Assembly (NCBI RefSeq): GCF_000315625.1
Contig: NW_005434659.1
Coordinates: 992,012-1,023,160, forward strand
DNA from: Guillardia theta CCMP2712
Taxonomy: Eukaryota; Cryptophyceae; Pyrenomonadales; Geminigeraceae
Direction: 5' to 3'
Length of the DNA stretch: 31,149 nt
A program made the translations under genes and the position numbers. The notes under the pieces were generated by a model, which saw only the letters and a list, made by a program, of their open reading frames with translations, searched no databases and was not told where the DNA came from. Shown here in pieces: positions 30,035 to 31,149 of the stretch. How positions within the stretch are numbered: the first letter of the stretch is position 1; each line of letters begins with the position of its first letter.

Positions 30035-30256
30035 GAGAAGGTAGGAGGCGACCGAAGGCCAAGGTGAGGAGAGGCAACTCTCCTGACTGAAGCTGAGGAA
30101 GCTGAATGGAGGACGAGTAGGTGGCGACCGAAGGCCAAGGTGAGGAGAGGCAACTCTTCTGACTGAGGCTGAGGAAGCTGAATGGAGGTAGAGTAGGTGG
30201 TGACCGAAGGCCAAGGTGAGGAGAGGCAACTCTCCTGACTGAGGCTGAGGAAGCCA
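30035..30256 (+). repeat. 76-bp 3' hairpin repeats, copy 3 (three units)
   Basis: Hairpins at 30067-30084, 30143-30160 and 30219-30236. The middle one reads CTCTTCT instead of CTCTCCT; in RNA this turns a G-C pair into G-U and leaves the stem intact. Confidence 0.9.
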
Positions 30257-30435
30257 AGAGAAGACAGCAGAAGTAGAGAGTAGAAAGACGCCTCAGAAGC
30301 AGGGTTCGCATTGTAGGCCGTGTACTCCCAGTGCTCGAGCGCCTCTTTAGACTAGGATCAAATTGCATAAGCCCACAACGAGGCCGAGCAACATTCTAGC
30401 ATTCTAATAAACTCACATAATAATAATAATAATAA

Positions 30436-30474
30436 TAGGGTTTAGGGTTTAGGGTTTAGGGTTTAGGGTTTAGG
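30436..30474 (+). repeat. interstitial telomeric tract 5 (TTTAGGG)5-6
   Basis: Perfect units after the (TAA)n tail of copy 3, running into AGGAGGCCGCC at the start of the diverged copy 4. G-rich strand on +, as in all other tracts. Confidence 0.97.
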
Positions 30475-30765
30475 AGGCCGCCCCTTCCCGAGGCATGCAC
30501 ATCCGCGGCGCGTAGGGAGAGCGCAAGGGGACCGGAGGAAGCTGCGAGCAAGTTCTTGGTATAGTTCAAATAGCTTCTAAGCATGGTACTACAGTATGAT
30601 GAGAGCGTTCGCAACCTGCTGTATCGGAGATCATGCCAATACACGCAGGGCGAGCGCTCTGGCTGGAGTAACAGACAGACCGACCTCGTCGAGAGGGTGA
30701 AGAGCTTCGCGAAGCGGTATCCTGGTAGTAGGACAGCTCAGGCTTGCAGAGCTGAGGGACAGACC
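30475..30765 (+). mobile_element. large subtelomeric unit, diverged copy 4 (truncated by minisatellite)
   Basis: The 5' end differs from copies 1-3 (no 19-bp motif; a GC-rich AGGCCGCCCCTTCCC start), but GGAAGCTGCRAGCRAG, a TTCAAATAGCTT leader and the coding start are recognisable. Homology ends where a 20-bp minisatellite takes over at about 30760. Confidence 0.6.
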
Positions 30766-30795
30766 GCTGGAGTAACAGACAGACCGCTGGAGTAA
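30583..30795 (+). pseudogene. copy 4 of the subtelomeric protein gene, broken after ~60 codons
   Basis: Starts MVLQYDESVRNLLYRRSCQY, like the other copies, and keeps DLVERVKSFAKRYP and SRTAQAC. Between them the usual GLVDASVLEA is replaced by ERSGWSNRQT, encoded by one unit of the minisatellite that also destroys the 3' part. The frame stops at 30793-30795, inside the array. Confidence 0.8.
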
Positions 30796-31149
30796 CAGAC
30801 AGACCGCTGGAGTAACAGACAAGACCGCTGGAGTAACAGACAGACCGCTGGAGTAACAGACAGAGACCGCTGGAGTAACAGACAGAGACCGCTGGAGTAA
30901 CAGACAGACCGCTGGAGTAACAGACAGAGACCGCTGGAGTAACAGACAGACCGCTGGAGTAACAGACAGACCGCTGGAGTAACAGACAGACCGCTGGAGT
31001 AACAGACAGACCGCTGGAGTAACAGACAGACCGCTGGAGTAACAGACAGACCGCTGGAGTAACAGACAGACCGCTGGAGTAACAGACAGACCGCTGGAGT
31101 AACAGACAGACCGCTGGAGTAACAGACAGACCGCTGGAGTAACAGACAG
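30760..31149. repeat. 20-bp minisatellite (ACCGCTGGAGTAACAGACAG)n
   Basis: About 19 units to the window edge, with occasional 21- and 22-bp variants (CAAGACC, CAGAGACC) among the first units and uniform 20-bp units from about 30950 on. A single related unit sits at 30660-30681 inside the copy 4 coding sequence. Confidence 0.95.

Larger units (their letters stand above)
27701..30437 (+). mobile_element. large subtelomeric unit, copy 3 (complete 3' end)
   Basis: Four 19-bp 5' repeats (the first partial), leader, intact reading frame, three 76-bp hairpin repeats, unique 3' sequence (about 30255-30400), TCTAATAAACTCA and a clean (TAA)n tail (about 30416-30437) that passes into TTTAGGG. It is the most complete of the large units, but its 5' end is fused to copy 2 rather than to telomeric repeat. 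Confidence 0.62.

Noticed and set aside
22750-30368. Antisense frames up to 259 aa inside the large units
   Set aside because: Their coding potential follows from codon bias of the sense ORF; they lack recognisable domains, although they recur because the copies are near-identical.
30760-31149. Possible CRISPR array
   Set aside because: Units are contiguous 20-bp repeats without unique spacers, in a eukaryotic context.

Overview
The window looks like the nuclear DNA of a eukaryotic alga, running from a gene-dense chromosome arm into a subtelomere. Its genes are split by many very short spliceosomal introns, mostly 39-66 bp, usually GT-AG with a few likely GC-AG. One protein (DUF3727-type, minus strand 15842-17232) carries what looks like a signal peptide plus transit peptide and belongs to a family of oxygenic phototrophs. 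This points to a plastid of secondary origin. The repeat TTTAGGG fits a cryptophyte such as Guillardia, but the species is an inference.

Positions 1-17.3 kb hold ordinary host genes. In order they are: a doubtful coiled-coil gene in microsatellite DNA (+); a TMTC-type O-mannosyltransferase (-); an ER J-domain/SANT protein like DNAJC1/ERdj1 (+); a JmjC/cupin-8 oxygenase (-); an unknown 12-exon protein ending in a C2HC zinc-finger-like motif (+); a small LRR protein (-); a calcium-binding EF-hand/TKL kinase fusion (+); an unknown type I membrane protein (-); a dolichol/phytol-kinase-family enzyme (+); and the DUF3727 protein (-). The genes alternate strand and lie in convergent and divergent pairs. 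I rebuilt most of them by hand from splice sites, and the exon phases close exactly. TMTC, DNAJC1, the lipid kinase and the type I protein all suggest ordinary secretory-pathway housekeeping; no operon-like unit is implied.

Positions 17.3-21.7 kb form a transition zone: an AT-rich spacer, a (GATGCA)n satellite with a higher-order 61-bp period, and a single-exon 659-aa multi-pass membrane protein of no family I recognise.

Positions 21.7-31.1 kb are the most unusual part. Five tracts of TTTAGGG telomeric repeat, all with the G-rich strand on + (chromosome end to the right), separate a series of + strand units. One unit is a short remnant with a 47-codon reading frame. Three are near-identical 2.5-2.7 kb units that each encode an unrecognised ~710-aa protein with an acidic tail; the first is frameshifted. 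The last is a diverged copy overrun by a 20-bp minisatellite that reaches the window edge. Units with an intact 3' end finish in a shared TCTAATAAACTCA motif plus a (TAA)n tail that abuts telomeric repeat. The big units also carry a 19-bp tandem array of variable copy number at the 5' end and 76-bp 3' repeats, each able to form a GCAA-tetraloop hairpin. My reading is a telomere-targeted, TAA-tailed retroelement family in which these copies encode only an ORF1-like protein. No reverse transcriptase is visible in the window, so the mobilising enzyme is unknown.
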